Below are positions 12,110 through 23,135 of a stretch of 64,000 bases of DNA, piece by piece. The translations under genes were made by a program, and so were the position numbers. This stretch comes from Epichloe hybrida (taxonomy: Eukaryota; Ascomycota; Sordariomycetes; Hypocreales; Clavicipitaceae), in NCBI GenBank assembly GCA_019022495.1, contig JAFEKR010000001.1, forward strand, positions 5,642,001-5,706,000. Direction: 5' to 3'. The notes beneath the pieces were generated by a model. The model saw only the letters and a program-made list of their open reading frames with translations, had not been told where the DNA came from and did no database searches. Position 1 is the first letter of the stretch. The number at the start of each line of letters is the position of its first letter.

Positions 12110-12489
12110 CTCGAATACGCTGGTCAGTGGCCACGATCTTGACAGAGTCTCGATCGATGTATTATTATCTGTATTGTTATTTGTACGGATTCTGTGTCGT
12201 CGTCGACTCGTCGGCCACCCGCCACCCCCGTCGGGGGCCCAAGCTCTGCGTTGCCCAGTCAACCCCGCCGTTGTGCATGTGCCGGCAGTGACGGCGTACA
12301 AAATGGAAAGTGCATACATTTCACGCCTGGAGGTGCCCAACTCCATCGTATTCAAAATTAACAGCTCTGTACTTCTTCCTCGCCCCATTCACATTCTTCT
12401 TGACCCTTGGATAGCACGACATTGATGCTCCAGTGATTTACGTTGTTTGCCTTGTTTGTGCATCCGTTTACTATCGACTACTCTTCACC
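12110..12489. other. Intergenic region Cox19 / LIM gene
   Basis: 380 bp between tandem genes. Contains the cox19 3' flank and the LIM-gene leader; no gene or repeat seen. Confidence 0.4.
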
Positions 12490-14946
12490 ATGAGCATGAG
12501 GAAGTCCGGTGGGACAAAGACACGGAAGGTGACTCCGCCGTCGCCGACCTACATGTCCAACGATCAATTCGGTACGTAGGCCGTTTGTTCTTTACATAGC
12601 GTCATACTGACGGACTTGGTCTTCACAGCAAATTATCTCTCTGATCTACGCTCCAACCGTACTGCGCGCCCTGGAGGTGCTCGTCCTCTTCCGCAAACCA
12701 ATGGCCGTTCTACCCCAGTCCCACGTCCAAACCTCGGCCGAAACAGTGTTGTTGATCCTCTGCCTCAGTGTGTCAATCAGCCTGATCAACAACGGACGTA
12801 TTCACAGGCCCCAAGCATCGGCGCTGCCAGTGTGTCTTCCCGTTGTTCCACTGTCGGCGCACAAGGCCGTGACTACTATCCAGCTACTCCATCCGTGCCC
12901 CTGAAACCATCAGACATTGTCCCAACAACGACCTACATGGAACGGGGCCAAAGATGGATGGAGAAGGAGGAGGTCTGCTCTTTGCGTGATGCAATGGAAG
13001 AAATGGATATACGAGGCGGCTCTCAGAATGCCTCAGACGACGAGTCAAGGATCTACAACGCTGCACTGGACGAAGCTGCGGAATTGGTTTGGCAACACCA
13101 GAGTGGTTCCAAACCGCCGCCGCCGGAAGGGCCATATCGCTACCGACCGCATCTTAGGAAGAACAGTTATGCACATGCCCGAACCGCCAGTCTTGGTACT
13201 TATGGAGGCGGCATCGCCCCGAACGGGCTGCGTCGTGATCCTGCGCCCCGATCTGTATCGGGTGGCTCAACTGATAGCTCTGGGTCGCTTCCCGGGAAAC
13301 GAGGGTCCTCAGAATCCGCCCGTTCATACACGACATCCGATAGGAAGTCCAAGCCATATGGGAGCGCTGGGAATGCGTCTGGGCGACGCCGCAGTAGTGT
13401 TAAGAGAAACATCAGCGGTGAAGTCCAACGTCCGTTCTCAGGCGACCAGATCTGGGAGGAACCTGAGGCTGCCGTGACTACCGCGGCTTCGGGGGTGGGA
13501 CGAGCTTCACCAGACAAACTGAACTGCAAGCCTCGAAATCCCTTCAACAGAGGACTAGCCGGGCAGCTTAACCATCCTGTTCCAGGTATCAAACCCCTGA
13601 ATCGCATTGAGATCTATCGGAACCCTCCATCGCAGTCTCGCAATCCGAATTACACAATCAATGCCAATTCCCCCAGGACTGAAGCAGAGCCTGAGACGGA
13701 GCGCAAGAACGGAGTGGAGATACGCAGTGACGACATTCGTGCTGCCACGAGCAGAAGGCTGAAAGATCGCAGCACCAAGTTGCCGGAACCAACTGCCGTC
13801 AGCGACAGCCCAGGACGGCCGATTGTAAGCTTCGATACTAATTGGAAAGCGCCCGAGGAGTCCACTGATATGAGCCCAGACCGGCCCTCCAAGACTGCGC
13901 CGTGTAACATCAAAGGCCAGTTCCACCAGCAGCAGCAACAGGAGCCGCCCAGGCCTATGGCTATCCCTTGTATCAATGTTGCGGAGGTCGACCCGCCACG
14001 GCCGCAGTCGACGCCATCTACAAGTATTCCATCCATCTCCGTAACTGGAGGCGATGATCCTCCGAAGAGCATTCCGGCAATCGACGTTCCGATAATTTCT
14101 GTAGACGATGGATCACGTGCTAAGACTGCCCCTCCCATCATGACGCCAGGGAACAAAGCAACGGGCAGCTCACGACCTTTACCCTCGGCTTCGCCCTCCA
14201 GAACGCAGCCGCGTAGGGTTCAGATGCCGCGGGGCCACTGGTCTCCAGCTGCTGGCAGCATTGGGCGGCCAACAACAACATGTCACGAGTGCGGTTTCCC
14301 CATCGAAGGGAGGTTTGTTGCACTGGCTGGCACCCAGGAGCGATTCCATCCGCAGTGCTTCAGCTGCTTCTGCTGTGGTACAAGTCTAGAGGCCATGGAA
14401 ATCAGTCCGGAGCCCGATTTGATGCGAAAAGCACGCCTAGACCGGATCCGACGTCGAGCTGCTGGGGAAGTGCTGGACGAGCTGCCAGGCATGGCGGCGG
14501 CAGATGATGGCGACGACAGGCTCCGCTTCTACTGCCATCTGGACTGGCACGAACTTTTTGCGCCACGCTGCAAGCATTGCAAGACACCAATCATAGGCGA
14601 GCATATTGTTGCCCTTGGAGATCATTGGCACTATGGGCACTTCTTTTGTGCCGAGTGTGGTGATCCCTTTGAACACGGCATGACTCACATTGAGAAAGAT
14701 GGCTACGCTTGGTGTGTCAAATGCCAGACAAAGCGAACAGAGAGAAGAGCCCCCAAGTGCAAGATGTGCAAAACTGCCGTGATCGGGCAGTACATTGAAG
14801 CTCTAGGTGGTGAGTGGCACGAGCACTGCTTCCGTTGCGCGGATTGCGACGGAGGCTTCGATGACGGCCAGATATTCACAAAGGAGGTGAAGGGGGTCAT
14901 GGTCGTGCTCTGTACAGATTGTCGTGCACGGGACCTCAAACAGTGA
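12490..14946 (+). CDS. Three-LIM-domain protein, paxillin-like (Pxl1 type)
   Basis: Probable scaffold at sites of polarised growth or the septation ring, by analogy with yeast Pxl1. Exon 1 12490-12571, intron 12572-12628, exon 2 12629-14946; 799 aa. Residues ~1-575 are disordered, rich in Ser, Pro, Arg and Asn, with a short Gln run. LIM domains begin near residues 579 (CHECGFPIEG), 675 (CKHCKTPIIG) and 738 (CKMCKTAVIG). The first LIM has a charged insert of about 40 residues (MRKARLDRIRRRAAGEVLDE) between its two zinc fingers. The short first exon, MSMRKSGGTKTRKV onward, is supported by a clean 57-bp intron. The exact orthology to Pxl1 is an inference from the C-terminal LIM layout. Confidence 0.87.
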
Positions 14947-15453
14947 GGCACAACGTTTTGGTTTCTACGAGGTTTGGACATGTATGATGTTTCATGTACC
15001 TTTTTTTCTTGATAATGGATTAAGCCTGTAGTTGAATTGGATCTTAGGAAGCTTTTTTTTTTTTTCAGGAACCGGCGATGGGTCAGGTAATGGGGAGTTC
15101 ACATTGGAAGGATCGGGATGGCATCATGGCGTTCCTATAATGATTGCTACAGAATAGACGTTGCGAAACTTTGCCTCTTTAATAGAAGAAATATGCGGTG
15201 TTTTTTTGGGGGGGGGGTGGGGGGGGAGCAGGGGAGCAGGGGAGCATTCTCATCATTATATTCATCCGTGTTGAAAATAGAATCCATGGTCCTTGAAGGA
15301 GACCTTGTGTAAACCTCGTTTCCATGACTGGTAAGGCAAGTAAACGTGCAAAAAAAAACCCCCAAACAGCCATTGTCGACGGACCTCGTCCACTCTCTTC
15401 ATCCTTGCTCCACATCTTCATACGAAGATTTACATATTTGTCGCTTGTTTCGT
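14947..15453. other. Convergent 3' flanks, LIM gene / SUMO
   Basis: About 500 bp with a T run at 15054-15065, a G-rich tract at 15207-15244 including repeated GGGGAGCA units, and an A run at 15350-15358. No gene seen. Confidence 0.4.
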
Positions 15454-15872
15454 CTAGTTGCCACCGCCAACTTGTTCCTGGTGCACTTCGAGGGTGTCAC
15501 CGTCTGTCATTTCGAGCTGAAAAGGAAATGGGAAGATCAGCCGTCAGTATAGTGGCGACTTTCCCAGTCAAGGCAAAACGCTGAAGAGGCAAAAGGGCTA
15601 GCTATATGTGGAGTGGGAAAAGAGAGAGAAGAACATACAGCATCAGGCGTATCAGTAGGCTGCACGCGTGTACCGTCAAAAAGGAAGCGCACCGAGCTGA
15701 TGGACTTGCCCTGGCGTTCGCAAAACGCATTCATCAACTTCTCCAACTTGGTGCTGCGCTTGATCTTGAAGAAGACCTCGTTATTATTATCTGTGACCTT
15801 GATGTTCAGATGTTCTGAGCTGGCGGGCGCCTCATTGCGCTCCTGCGACGCGCGTGTGTCTTCGTTTGACAT
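15454..15872 (-). CDS. smt3: SUMO, ubiquitin-like modifier Smt3/Pmt3
   Basis: Small ubiquitin-related modifier conjugated to nuclear and other proteins. Exon 1 15639-15872, intron 15517-15638, exon 2 15454-15516; 98 aa. A short charged N-terminus is followed by the ubiquitin fold from LNIKVTDNNNEVFFKIKRST to DTPDALEMTDGDTLEVHQEQ. The C-terminus ends VGGGN. SUMO proteases would cut after the Gly-Gly that ends the mature form, leaving an unusually small tail (Gly-Asn). Without the intron the reading frame diverges into unrelated sequence, so splicing is certain. It is head-to-head with cmc4. Confidence 0.96.
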
Positions 15873-16418
15873 GATGATGGCGGGGAATGGGTGCTCGTGA
15901 TTTTTGATTTTTTTTTTCCCCTCGCTCTCGTCGTTGGGTTTGGGCGCAGGTTTTTTTTCTTCTCTTCTTTTTCTTTCTCTTGCTCGTTGGTGTGTATGTG
16001 GCTCGTTTGTGTTTTTCGGTCTTGTCGTTGGCAACGGGATTGCGAGAGTAACGGAACAAAGAAAAGAGAGGAAGAATGGTGGAAATAGAGGTTGGTGGTA
16101 TCTGTAACGGGAGAGTTGACGTTTCGCTTTGGTTGTGGTTGTCTGCTGTCGAGCAGGTGGGGATAGGTGGGTTTGATTGGACGGCTGACGCAGCCACCAC
16201 TCCACCCACTGAGAGACTGCGCACCCCAGGTGTGTGCTGCACTAACAGCGGGTCCTGACTGACTTCCAGAAGCAGACCAGCAGACAAGCACCCCTTTCTA
16301 GTGCTTGCAGCGTCCAGCCGCAGTAAATACAGGGCAATGACATCAGTCTCAAACTCGCATCAACAGTCGAACGATTGACTGCCTCTTTGAGGTCCTCCTC
16401 TAAGCAATCTAAGCAATC
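15873..16418. promoter_or_regulatory. Divergent promoter region SUMO / Cmc4
   Basis: 546 bp with pyrimidine/T-rich runs on the plus strand at 15902-15974, that is, a purine-rich 5' leader for SUMO. Overlapping open frames on both strands are low-complexity artefacts. Confidence 0.5.
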
Positions 16419-16925
16419 ATGGTTGGTACTTTGAATTTCTCGTTCAAATTGAAATGCAATTCACCAGACAAATTGCCGCTTCTGCGAGATAACTGATAAG
16501 ACGCGGTGCTGTTGCAGGGCTCTCCGAAGAACGACATTGACGCCAAACCGCCATGCCACCCACGTGCAGTGAGTTTACGTGCTGCTGCGCCGCCCCCTCG
16601 AAAAAAAAAAATGAAAAAAAAAAGGGCTTGTTTCCACAGGGGCTGACAGGTTTCTCTCTGCATCCAGTGCGCGATCCAAGGTATGCATAGAAAGGCTGCT
16701 GCTTCCCGATGCCAGAGTGACAAGGCTTTCGAAACTGACGGATGGTTGCAAGATTGTCTGACCCGGAACAACTACAACGACGCAAAATGTCACGACGTTG
16801 TCAAGGCCCTGTATGAGTGCTGCGATGCCTTCTATCAGAAGTACGGAGAGGACGCATCTAGTCCAAGCTGTCCGAAGCCTACTGTGCTGCGCTTTAAAAT
16901 ACAACAAATCAAGCATGGAAATTAG
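16419..16925 (+). CDS. cmc4: Cmc4, twin-CX9C mitochondrial intermembrane-space protein
   Basis: Small CHCH protein imported by the Mia40 pathway; its role is linked to respiratory-chain function. Exons: 16419-16421 (start codon only), 16518-16568, 16668-16680 (13 nt), 16753-16925; 79 aa. The spliced protein has C14-x9-C24 (CHPRACAIQDC) and C35-x9-C45 (CHDVVKALYEC), then CDAFYQKYGEDASSPSCPKP, a Cmc4 signature. The 13-nt exon encodes Cys-Ala-Ile-Gln plus one base. It is needed to restore the motif and the frame between exons 2 and 4. The first exon is the weakest point: no upstream in-frame ATG exists without a stop, so an intron directly after ATG (donor GTTGGT) is inferred. Confidence 0.85.
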
Positions 16926-17865
16926 ACGGTGGAGGTCGGGGACGAAAGACAGCGTTACAGTCGGATCCTGAGCCTTCGTACAGGTGCAGACGTGTCGTCG
17001 TGTCAAGGAGCAAAGTTGGCATCAGGATTACGGCATGTGACGCTCATCGTAACTTATGTCCGCCAGCATGAAAACTATGGCAACTGTTGTGAGGAGCGCC
17101 GGCTATTATCTGGGCGATCATTGAGCGCGCAAGAGATCCGTAGATCTGAACAAGCATTGAGAGGTCCTGTTCCGAGACTCTAATATGAATGCCGATGACA
17201 TTATGTAGAGAAGAAGGAAAAGGAAAGAGGGAGGAAGACGACGAGAAAATTGTGCACTAATAGTACTACGGCCACGAAGGGTACCTATCGCTTTGCTGCA
17301 TAAGTATCGCAGTAGCGGTGCGCTCTTTGTATGTACTCTTCATGGTGGCCTGAGGTACCGCGCTGGGGGAGCTCCAGTCTGGACTTGGAAGTACCGAAGT
17401 ACCTGCCTGCACTGCACTGCACTAGTCCGCACTGGACGCACTGTTGCTACACGCACTGTCGCGGCTATCTTCCTGCACGTCGCTCTGGCGCCCAGCTTTT
17501 TTTCGGTGGACGTTCTTGCATTGATCAAGCTCGAGCGCGACCAACTCTCGAACGGGGGGCATCACGATCAAACGAACCATTGGCTCGATTCTTTACACGA
17601 CAAAAATACCGCACACCTTGACTGATTCCTAGGAGTCTCATCTGCTCTTTCTTTCCAAAACTGCCAATCACCTCTGAGGCGATAGGTCGTGGGATCATGC
17701 CGATGCCAGCCTGAAAGCTACCCATCAGAGACACGGACGGGTAGCATTTTGGTGGAAAGGCAGGCAACACCGTCACCTCTGAAGATTTCAATCCCCCCAG
17801 GCTTGCGCTTAAATCCTCTGCAATCCGCATCTTATCACCTTCTCTTGCAGCAGGTCTATCTCGGG
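16926..17865. other. Intergenic region Cmc4 / Nup84
   Basis: About 940 bp between tandem genes. Contains purine-rich sequence (17211-17247) and CTGCACTGCACTGCACTAG-like short repeats near 17407-17424. An open frame joins the Nup84 coding frame upstream of 17866, but its sequence looks like leader rather than protein. Confidence 0.4.
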
Positions 17866-20800
17866 ATGCCGGAAAAAAACATGGCCGCCAGCAGACAACA
17901 ACAATTGATGGGCAATGTCACTCCTGGGCCAGAAGTGGAGGAATTCGCCAATGCACTGGATACTTGCCTAGCTCCAGGGCTGAGTTTATCTGAGAAGAGG
18001 GCCCGAATCCTTGACCTTCCTCGAAAATATCACGAGAATGCGATTCGACGACTGGCGCATAAGCGACCAAAGCGGATGCGCGGTGGCGCCGACGACGTGG
18101 ATACGGATGTGGACGACCACTACCACAACAGCGGACGTTTCGAGAAATCAGACGAACTGCGGCAGTTGGAGAAGGAGGTTGAGACATGGGATTTATTCAG
18201 ACGCCTTCTTCCCCTGCGATATTCCGGCTCGGGCGCAGAACCGGTGCGGTTTGCGTCTCCATTCTCGGCTTTGAAGCCAACAAATCGCGATCACGTCAGC
18301 GAATTTTTAGAGACTGATAGTCTTGCCTCGGAACGGCGCGCTGTCCTCCAGTGGCTGCAAACGAATGCAGCAGCTGGGCCAGACATCGACGAGCTTGCCC
18401 GTGAGCTTCAGCAAAATGCCGACAGAGGCGACATCATTGCGCACGGCTGGCTTCATACCCGATCGAAAATAAAGCTCAGGAAGAGTATCACCGCGTGGCC
18501 TCACTTGTTGGATCGTCAGTCGCCTAGCGTGGCCGCAACACACGTCAACTCGGACGGCGCGCCGTTGGTCACCCATCTGGACCCGGATGCTTCAACGAGG
18601 CAAGGTCGCAAGCTTGAACCTCAGGACGATTACTTCGAGCGTGCCATCTGGCTTGGATGCTTCGAGCATCTCAGAAGAGGCAGCCAGTTTGAGGACGTAC
18701 GTGAGTGGTGTCAGGAGCGAACGGAGATGTGGAGAGCTATATCTATGTCTGCCATGCCTCTTTCGGTGGACGTCAAGCAGGACCCAGAGACGGGAGCTGA
18801 CCCTGCGTCCCTGGCCTTGTGGCGACGGATGTGCTTCGCTTTGGCCCGACAAGGTGGTTCAGATGACTTTGAGCGAGCCGTGTACGGCATCCTGTCCGGA
18901 GACATTGTCACTGTGGAAAAGGTGGCAAAAACCTGGGACGACTACCTGTTTGCAAACTATAATGCGCTTCTACGGTCACAAATCGACACGTACATGATGT
19001 CAAAGTGCCCACCCGAAGTAGTGTCAACATTGGTGCAGTCTTTCTCCGCTTTTGACGCAGTTCAGTTCCATGGAGATGACAATGATGTTGAAAAGCGCCT
19101 CATACAAGCCATTGGACTCAACCCTAGTGTAGAGGCTGAGGCAAACGAGCCAAATAAGGCTCTCCAGGCGTCATTTATCGCCAAGGAACTGGACAGGCAT
19201 CTGTACGAACAAGGTCTTGTAATCACGGCTTCTGCGAATGAGTTGTCAAAATCTCGCCTGGTCCGCCAGGGACTAGAGGAGGAACCCGTTGTTTCAAAGC
19301 AGAAATATTTCGACTTGGCACAGCAAGACGGACTGCGAATTGCCGCCCACGTGTTTGTGCTTGTGTCTTTGTTAAATCGCTTCGAGTTGCAGGAGTCAAA
19401 CTCGTTTGAAAACAGAACGCCTGCGGATTGGCGATTCTCTCAGGAGAATATTCTTGCTGGCTACACCGACTACCTCCGAAGATGCAAACTGCAAGAGCTC
19501 ATTCCGCTGTACTGCTCGGTTCTAAACGTGCCGCGATGCTACGAAGTTCTGAGCTACAACGTCATTGAAGACCCCGATCCTACAAACCGCATAACTCAGC
19601 TCAGGCTCATCAGACGAGCCGGCATCGATGTGCTGACGTTTGTCGAAACGCAAGCAAACCTCTTGTTCAATGAACTAGACCAAGATCCCAGCCTCAGTGT
19701 CACCAACGACTCCTTCCGGATTCTGGAGGCAGGTCCGCCAACATCTCGAATTGGCAGACCAATCAAAGCCGACTTTTTCGGGGAGGAAGAGGACGTTGTT
19801 GACGCAAAGGATGTACATGTGATCCGGGCGCTAGAATGGCTACTGACTGTTCACGAGACCTGGCCCAAGGTGTTTTCCATTGGCACAAAGGTTTACAAGT
19901 TCTTCTTGCGTAAGTTACAGAGCATCCGTACCCCTGGCATGCTGACATTTGTAGCAACTGCTCTCGTGCTGCAGAAAGATGAATAACTGACTTTCTTGAT
20001 GGTTGGGATGAAGGCACTGGTCGACTCAATGCTGCGCGAAGACTATTGCAACAGGTTGCATTCGCAGAAGTCATGAACCACATGACGGACCACGACGAGG
20101 CGGACCTTGCTTTGTACGACGATGTCGAATTCTGGGCTCAGCAGCTGGAGCAAAGCGGGATCCGCAATGCGCGACCAGAGCAAGTCATGTCAGACGCGCG
20201 TGACTACAGGGAGCTTGAGGCTCTAGTCAAAGTCCTGGATAGTCTTGAGACTATAGCATCTCTAGTGCTTATCTCTGCTGAGTGCGTCATCTCAGTTCCT
20301 GCTAGATACTCCTCATTGTCTTTGAAAGCTAACAGACAGACAGTCAAGACAGACAGCACGACATCTCTGGCACGGCGAAGAGAGACTTCTGGAACGGAGT
20401 GGGTGACGAAATCAAGAGGGCCAAAGATAACATGCAGCCGTTACTGAAGAACTGGCTTCTTTCGGGGATTGAAAGTAAGTGGCAGCCGTGTCGATGAAGC
20501 AAACGTTGGCTCTCGAAGCTAAGCTAACTTTTTTCTCTCTTTCTTCTCTCTTCTTTGTCAAGGTGGTGACGACGAGCTTCAGCAGCTACGCCAAGCTTAC
20601 TTGCCTGAGACGATTCTGGCATATATAAGCGCCCTGCACTTTGCCGGAACAGGTCTCTCACGGGACAACCTACTTGAATGCATGGAGCTGGCTTCCGTCA
20701 TCGCCGAAAGGAACTCGGACGTTGCTACGACGTTTATTGATGCAGGGCGGATGATGGAGCTCGTGGAGTCTTTCACGGCATGTAGCAAGGCTTTGGCCAT

Positions 20801-20891
20801 TGCAACGGGAGAAAAGAGAGCCGCTGGCTCTAGTAGCAAAAAGCTACGCGAAATGGGATGGTCGAGGGACTTGTGGGCTGTCAAGCACTAG
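17866..20891 (+). CDS. nup84: Nucleoporin Nup84/Nup107
   Basis: Scaffold subunit of the Y-shaped Nup84 complex of the nuclear pore. Exons: 17866-19909, 20014-20281, 20344-20474 (acceptor 20353 is an alternative), 20563-20891; about 923 aa. The protein is almost wholly alpha-helical. Recognisable parts are the WLGCFEHLRRGSQFEDVREW region, WDDYLFANYNALL, YCSVLNVPRCYEVLS, and the C-terminal YKFFLRTGRLNAARRL block. That block is rebuilt across intron 19910-20013 and resembles the family's late helical repeats. Reading through that intron stops early. The start could also be the ATG at 17881, which has a better context (AACATGGCC). Confidence 0.9.
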
Positions 20892-21101
20892 ATGTGGAAG
20901 CGGCAGTAACTGGCCAGGCTCGTGATTCACGTCTGTTTGAGCTCTGTTTTTTTGTCTATTTGTATTCGTGGCCGAAAAGATGGCGGCGCTGGGGTCCCGA
21001 AGCCGAAATCCATGTACAGATAAGATGCCATTGTCTTGGAGTTGTGGGCACATGCATACATATATGTAGGTTTATCATAGTAACCAGGATCCGTCGGTCT
21101 A

Positions 21102-21367
21102 CAGTCCACCCCCTGTTTGATTTTACACAACTACAAGCCCCACGCGGGGCGGCTACTATCAGCTCTTAGTGGCTGCTACTAGTGGAGCTGTTAGGGGTGC
21201 TATAGGTTATGTACGCTAGTAAGAGGTACTTAATAGCCCTAGGAAATTTCACCTATGATAAGGTACTTCCTACCCCACTTAGTGCTACGCTAGGCCACGG
21301 CTTGATATGTCATTGGCCTGCTACCCCTAGTCATGTACTCGTGTAAAATCAAACAGGGGGTGGACTG
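21102..21367. mobile_element. MITE, 266 bp, perfect 27-bp TIRs, TA target duplication
   Basis: The left end (21102-21128) starts CAGTCCACCCCCTG and ends GTAAAATC complement-wise. The right end (21341-21367) is the exact reverse complement over 27 bp. Both ends are flanked by TA (21100-21101 and 21368-21369), the duplication made by Tc1/mariner/pogo elements; a CAGT start is common in the pogo/Fot1 group. The interior has no open frame. Perfect TIRs suggest recent movement, with a transposase supplied elsewhere in the genome. The family assignment is inference. Confidence 0.85.
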
Positions 21368-21565
21368 TACAATGTAAATTCAGGAAGAAAAAAACGTCGC
21401 TGGGCCTGAGCGATGCCACGCAAGTATCATGTAGGTGCAATCTGCAATCCCGTTTTTGGTACTATGTACATATATGTACATGTACGGACGACGGTAACTC
21501 GACTTTTGTGGGTCCCACATACATATCCAAGCTCCGTTCGGTGTTTCGTTCGGTGCTTCCAGAAA

Positions 21566-21651
21566 CACATACACACACACACACACACAAGCTACACGAC
21601 GACGCCGCGCCCAAATCTTCGCAACCCGCAACCCGCAACCCGCAACCCGCA
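21566..21651. repeat. Microsatellites: (AC)n and (GCAACCC)n
   Basis: An AC dinucleotide run (about 21566-21589) and four copies of a 7-bp GCAACCC-type unit (about 21620-21651) in the Vps37 leader region. Confidence 0.85.
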
Positions 21652-21689
21652 ATCATCGCGGCGAGCCCAAGATCAAGATCGGACTCATC

Positions 21690-22586
21690 ATGTCGAGCTT
21701 CCCAGCCGGGCAGCCAGCCGGGCCTCCCAGCTCCACACCACCGGCACCACCTCCCAAAGGCGACTCCCGCGACACAAGCAGCAGCAGCATCAGCACCCCA
21801 GCAACAGCATCGTCACCTCCGCCGCCGCCGCCGCCATTGATCCCACGACGTCTGCCCAGCGAGGACGACGGACAAGACAACTCTTCTGCGTCAACGACGC
21901 CCCCTCCGCCGCCCACGTTCCCCACGTCGGATGAAGCCGGTCCCGATCCCGGAGAGGGCTGGCTACCAGACGGATTGAGAGACAAAGCGTAGGTCCAGGT
22001 CCAGGGGTTAACAAGTGCAAGATTTGATTTCATTTCCTGACTCACGCCCCGGGGGGGGGGGGGGGCCACGCCCAACAGGACAAGAGACCTAGCGGACCTC
22101 TTGGCCGACGCGGCGCTCGTCAACGCGCTCGCCCACGCGCCCTCGTCGTCGCACGAAAGCACGCGGTCCTCGCACGCCAGCCTCGGCCGGGCCCTCGACC
22201 ACAACAGCCGTCTGGCGACGGACCTCGCGGGCGCGGCGGCGCGGCTCTCGCGCCAGCGGTCCGCGACGCAGGCGCAGCTGCTGTCGGCGCACGCGCTCGA
22301 GCGCCAGTGGCGCCAGAAGCAGTCGGACATGGACCACGCGCTGGCCCCCTTCTCGCCGGCGGCCCTGTACCAGCGGCTCGCGCGGGGCGTGCACGAGCAG
22401 GCCCACGTGTGCCAGGCCCTGGAGGAGAGCTTCCTCGAGGGATGTGGTGGTGGCGACGCCGGCGTCTCCGGGGAGAGGGACGTGGCCGAGTGGGTTCGGA
22501 GGTACAGAGACGCGAGGGCGCTTTACTATCTGAGGTCCGAGAGGAGGGAGAGGTGGGATGAGGGGAGGATGGGAGGGTGGAGATGA
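21690..22586 (+). CDS. vps37: ESCRT-I subunit Vps37 (Mod(r) domain)
   Basis: Component of ESCRT-I, which sorts ubiquitinated membrane proteins into multivesicular bodies. Exon 1 21690-21988, intron 21989-22078 (contains a G17 run), exon 2 22079-22586; 268 aa. The first ~90 residues are Pro/Ser-rich with polyproline runs, typical of fungal Vps37. The Mod(r) coiled-coil domain starts at LPDGLRDKATRDLADLLAD and ends in ERDVAEWVRRYRDARALYYL. Exon 2 is very GC-rich and produces long open frames on the opposite strand, which I regard as shadows. The splice GC|G ... restores KATRDLADLL, giving confidence in the model. Confidence 0.9.
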
Positions 22587-23135
22587 TTCATCTGTCTGTT
22601 TTTGTTGTTTGTTTGTTTGTTGGGAATAATTGGAAGACAAAAGATGGGCTGTGATTGATGATGGAGGAATCAAGGAGACATACCATGGTGTGAGAGAACA
22701 GGCTGCGCCGAGGGGGTTGGAGTTTGGGAATACAAGGGTTTTTTCTTCTTTTTTTTTGCCCTCTCTTTGAATGGCGACGAGACAATCGTGGGCGCTTTTG
22801 AGAGGGCTGCAACTCCCAAGCATGTCGGCACTGAACAGTCTACAAACACTTTCACCAACGTGAATCATAAGAAGCTTGATTCTGCAGTTACTGTGCACGA
22901 CTGAGACATTTCGATAAACGCTGCACAAGTTGAAAAATTCCATTTACGATTTATGGGTATCAAGTAGCAACTCAAAGCCCCCCCTCCCTCCCTCCCGTTA
23001 AAAAAAATACACAAAAAAAAATGCACAAAAGGCCCATCAGGGCCAAGCCACATGAGAAGCTGACCATGATTCCTGGGGCGAAGAAGACGCCAGGGCGTGT
23101 ATTTGAACCACCCACTCACGAACCATCACTTGCCT
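22587..23135. other. Convergent 3' flanks, Vps37 / unknown gene
   Basis: About 550 bp with A/T homopolymers (22739-22757, 22999-23021) and C runs (22978-22996). No gene seen. Confidence 0.4.

Larger units (their letters stand above)
20892..21689. other. Intergenic region Nup84 / Vps37
   Basis: About 800 bp, one third of it a MITE (21102-21367), followed by short tandem repeats and a TGTACATATATGTACATGTAC stretch near 21464-21484. No gene recognised. Confidence 0.5.

Noticed and set aside
17689..17865. Upstream in-frame extension of Nup84
   Set aside because: Composition unlike protein; the leader has a possible acceptor TTGCAG and the first sensible ATG is 17866 or 17881.
21653..22943. Long minus-strand open frames (225 and 284 codons) opposite Vps37
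   Set aside because: They arise from GC-rich, Ala/Arg-rich codon use in the Mod(r) exon; Vps37 on the plus strand has clear family sequence and a matching splice.
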